From positions 1 to 14,999 of the forward strand of contig CAYTIH010000054.1 of NCBI GenBank assembly GCA_964437825.1: a stretch of 14,999 bases of DNA. Reading direction: 5' to 3'. The first letter of the stretch is position 1; every line of letters starts with the position of its first letter. This DNA is from JBJFCE01 sp964437825. Its GTDB lineage: Bacteria > Bacillota > Clostridia > Lachnospirales > Lachnospiraceae. The position numbers and the translations under genes were made by a program. The notes beneath the pieces are model-generated. The model saw only the letters and a list, made by a program, of their open reading frames with translations. It ran no database searches and was not told the DNA's origin. Of the stretch, positions 14,216 through 14,999 are shown in pieces.

Positions 14216-14275
14216 GGTTATCTTATAGAAAACGAAGACAATTTCGATGATATAGTAACCTGAACAATGATGTTC
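14216..14275 (+). promoter_or_regulatory. Possible antiterminator stem-loops upstream of glutamine synthetase
   Basis: The first structure pairs GGTTA (14216-14220) with TAACC (14256-14260), TATA with TATA inside, and CGAA-GACAAT-TTCG at 14233-14246 at the tip. The second, immediately after, is GAAC-AATGAT-GTTC (14262-14275). The second has a six-base loop with A at position 1 and G at position 4, the pattern known for ANTAR-protein binding hairpins. Its 3' arm is also the 5' arm of the terminator, so hairpin and terminator cannot form together. The first loop does not match the A1/G4 pattern and both stems are short, so ANTAR control is a hypothesis. Confidence 0.4.
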
Positions 14276-14302
14276 CAAAAGTGATTTTGGAGCATTTTTT
14301 TT
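14270..14302 (+). terminator. Terminator in the glutamine synthetase leader
   Basis: An 11-base-pair stem (14270-14280 with 14285-14295, one G-U pair, loop GTGA) is followed by a run of T's to 14302. It lies 270 bases after trhP and 157 bases before glutamine synthetase, downstream of the candidate promoters. It either ends the trhP transcript, attenuates glutamine synthetase, or both. Confidence 0.85.
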
Positions 14303-14459
14303 GTTTACGGGAAACGCAGTGGAAAAGGGAGAGATTTTTGCTGTGTGCGGAGCCGTAAGCCGGGGAGTGTGAAAAAATTCATACATACGAAACCTCCGTG
14401 TCAATCTAAACTAAGGAATGTCCGAGTACCACAAATTTTACATGAAAGGAAGTAGAAGA

Positions 14460-14999
14460 ATGAGCGAAGTAATGAACGTTGAGGAAATCTTTGGCGCAAA
14501 TGTATTTACTCTCAGCAAGATGAAGGAGCGTTTGCCCAAGGACGTCTACAAGGAAGTCAAGAAAGTAATGGATCAGGGCGGCGAGCTGTCCATGGCAGCA
14601 GCGGACGTTGTTGCAAAGGCAATGAAGGATTGGGCTGTAGAGCACGGTGCAACTCATTATACACACTGGTTCCAGCCGTTGACGGGTATCACGGCTGAAA
14701 AGCATGATGCGTTTGTGGCACATCCGGATGAAGACGGCAAAATGCTGACCGAGTTTTCCGGAAAGGAATTGATCAAGGGTGAGCCGGATGCTTCTTCTTT
14801 CCCTTCGGGCGGTCTTCGTGCAACTTTCGAAGCCAGAGGATATACGGCATGGGATATCACTTCTCCCGCATTCCTGAAAGAATCCGGCTGCGGCACGATT
14901 CTCTGCATTCCCACAGCATTCTGTTCTTATACCGGCGAAGCGCTGGATAAAAAGACACCGCTTCTGCGTTCCATGGAAGCGTTAAGCGAGCAGGCGCTG
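14460..14999 (+). CDS. glnN: Glutamine synthetase type III, 5' part
   Basis: ATP-dependent ligation of ammonia to glutamate. Only the first 180 codons are in the window; the frame stays open to the last base (family members are about 700 residues). Type III hallmarks are visible: HYTHWFQPLTGITAEKHD (about 65-82), FSGKELIKGEPDASSFPSGG (about 99-118), GLRATFEARGYTAWD, and IPTAFCSYTGEALDKKTPLL (about 150-169). The start at 14460 follows AAAGGAAGTAGAAG. It lies behind a long leader with a terminator, suggesting control by attenuation, plausibly nitrogen-responsive. It uses translation-favoured codons more than its neighbours, consistent with high expression (impression only). Confidence 0.93.
   Translation, partial: MSEVMNVEEIFGANVFTLSKMKERLPKDVYKEVKKVMDQGGELSMAAADVVAKAMKDWAVEHGATHYTHWFQPLTGITAEKHDAFVAHPDEDGKMLTEFSGKELIKGEPDASSFPSGGLRATFEARGYTAWDITSPAFLKESGCGTILCIPTAFCSYTGEALDKKTPLLRSMEALSEQAL

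Larger units (their letters stand above)
14001..14459 (+). other. Non-coding region and leader before glutamine synthetase
   Basis: 459 bases without a supported gene. It contains two candidate promoters (14065-14094 and 14163-14190), a short hairpin CGTGG-AA-CCACG at 14101-14112, the perfect palindrome ATGACCGGTCAT at 14117-14128, two stem-loops plus a terminator (14216-14302), then about 157 bases of unassigned leader down to the AAAGGAAG ribosome binding site at 14446-14453. Between 14303 and 14440 I see no convincing promoter. Confidence 0.7.

Overview
The window looks like chromosomal housekeeping DNA from an anaerobic Gram-positive of the class Clostridia, most likely the family Lachnospiraceae. 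This rests on the gene complement and order (dnaJ-prmA-rsmE-mtaB and ireB-ruvX-DUF1292-rnj), a type III glutamine synthetase, strong GGAGG-type ribosome binding sites with an occasional TTG start, and moderate GC content. There is no tRNA, rRNA, CRISPR array, transposase, phage gene or recognisable accessory defence system. The genus is not determined.

Layout. Positions 1-205 hold diverged, palindrome-rich repeats upstream of dnaJ (206-1399), which ends at a strong terminator. The next ~330 bases carry an apparently broken minus-strand relic of sigma-70 region 4. Then come prmA (L11 methyltransferase), rsmE (16S rRNA methyltransferase), a cysteine desulfurase, a decayed LytTR-domain fragment overlapping a possible 40-residue membrane peptide, and thiI. 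A bidirectional terminator separates thiI from a convergent minus-strand gene for an HPr-like protein that lacks the phosphorylatable histidine. That gene diverges from mtaB across overlapping promoters.

From mtaB onward everything is on the plus strand and closely spaced: mtaB, ireB, ruvX, a DUF1292 gene, RNase J (TTG start), a YlbF-family gene, a short MltG-like membrane protein without the catalytic domain, trmR and a U32 peptidase (TrhP type). An internal promoter near the end of mtaB probably serves ireB onward. After trhP there is a 459-base non-coding region with two candidate promoters, adjacent small stem-loops and a strong terminator about 160 bases upstream of a glutamine synthetase type III gene that runs off the window end. 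This looks like a transcription-attenuation leader.

How the genes work together. The shared theme is translation and RNA metabolism: ribosomal protein methylation (PrmA), 16S rRNA methylation (RsmE), tRNA 4-thiouridine (desulfurase plus ThiI), ms2t6A37 (MtaB), wobble 5-methoxyuridine (TrhP plus TrmR), and RNA processing or decay (RuvX, RNase J, YlbF). The order joins two blocks that are separate in Bacillus subtilis (dnaJ-yqeT-yqeU-yqeV and yrzL-yrrK-yrzB-yrrL-yrrM-yrrO). I see no wholly new multigene system. The most interesting items are the glutamine synthetase leader, the perfect hairpin inside the start of trmR, the regulator relics, the repeats before dnaJ and the His-less HPr.
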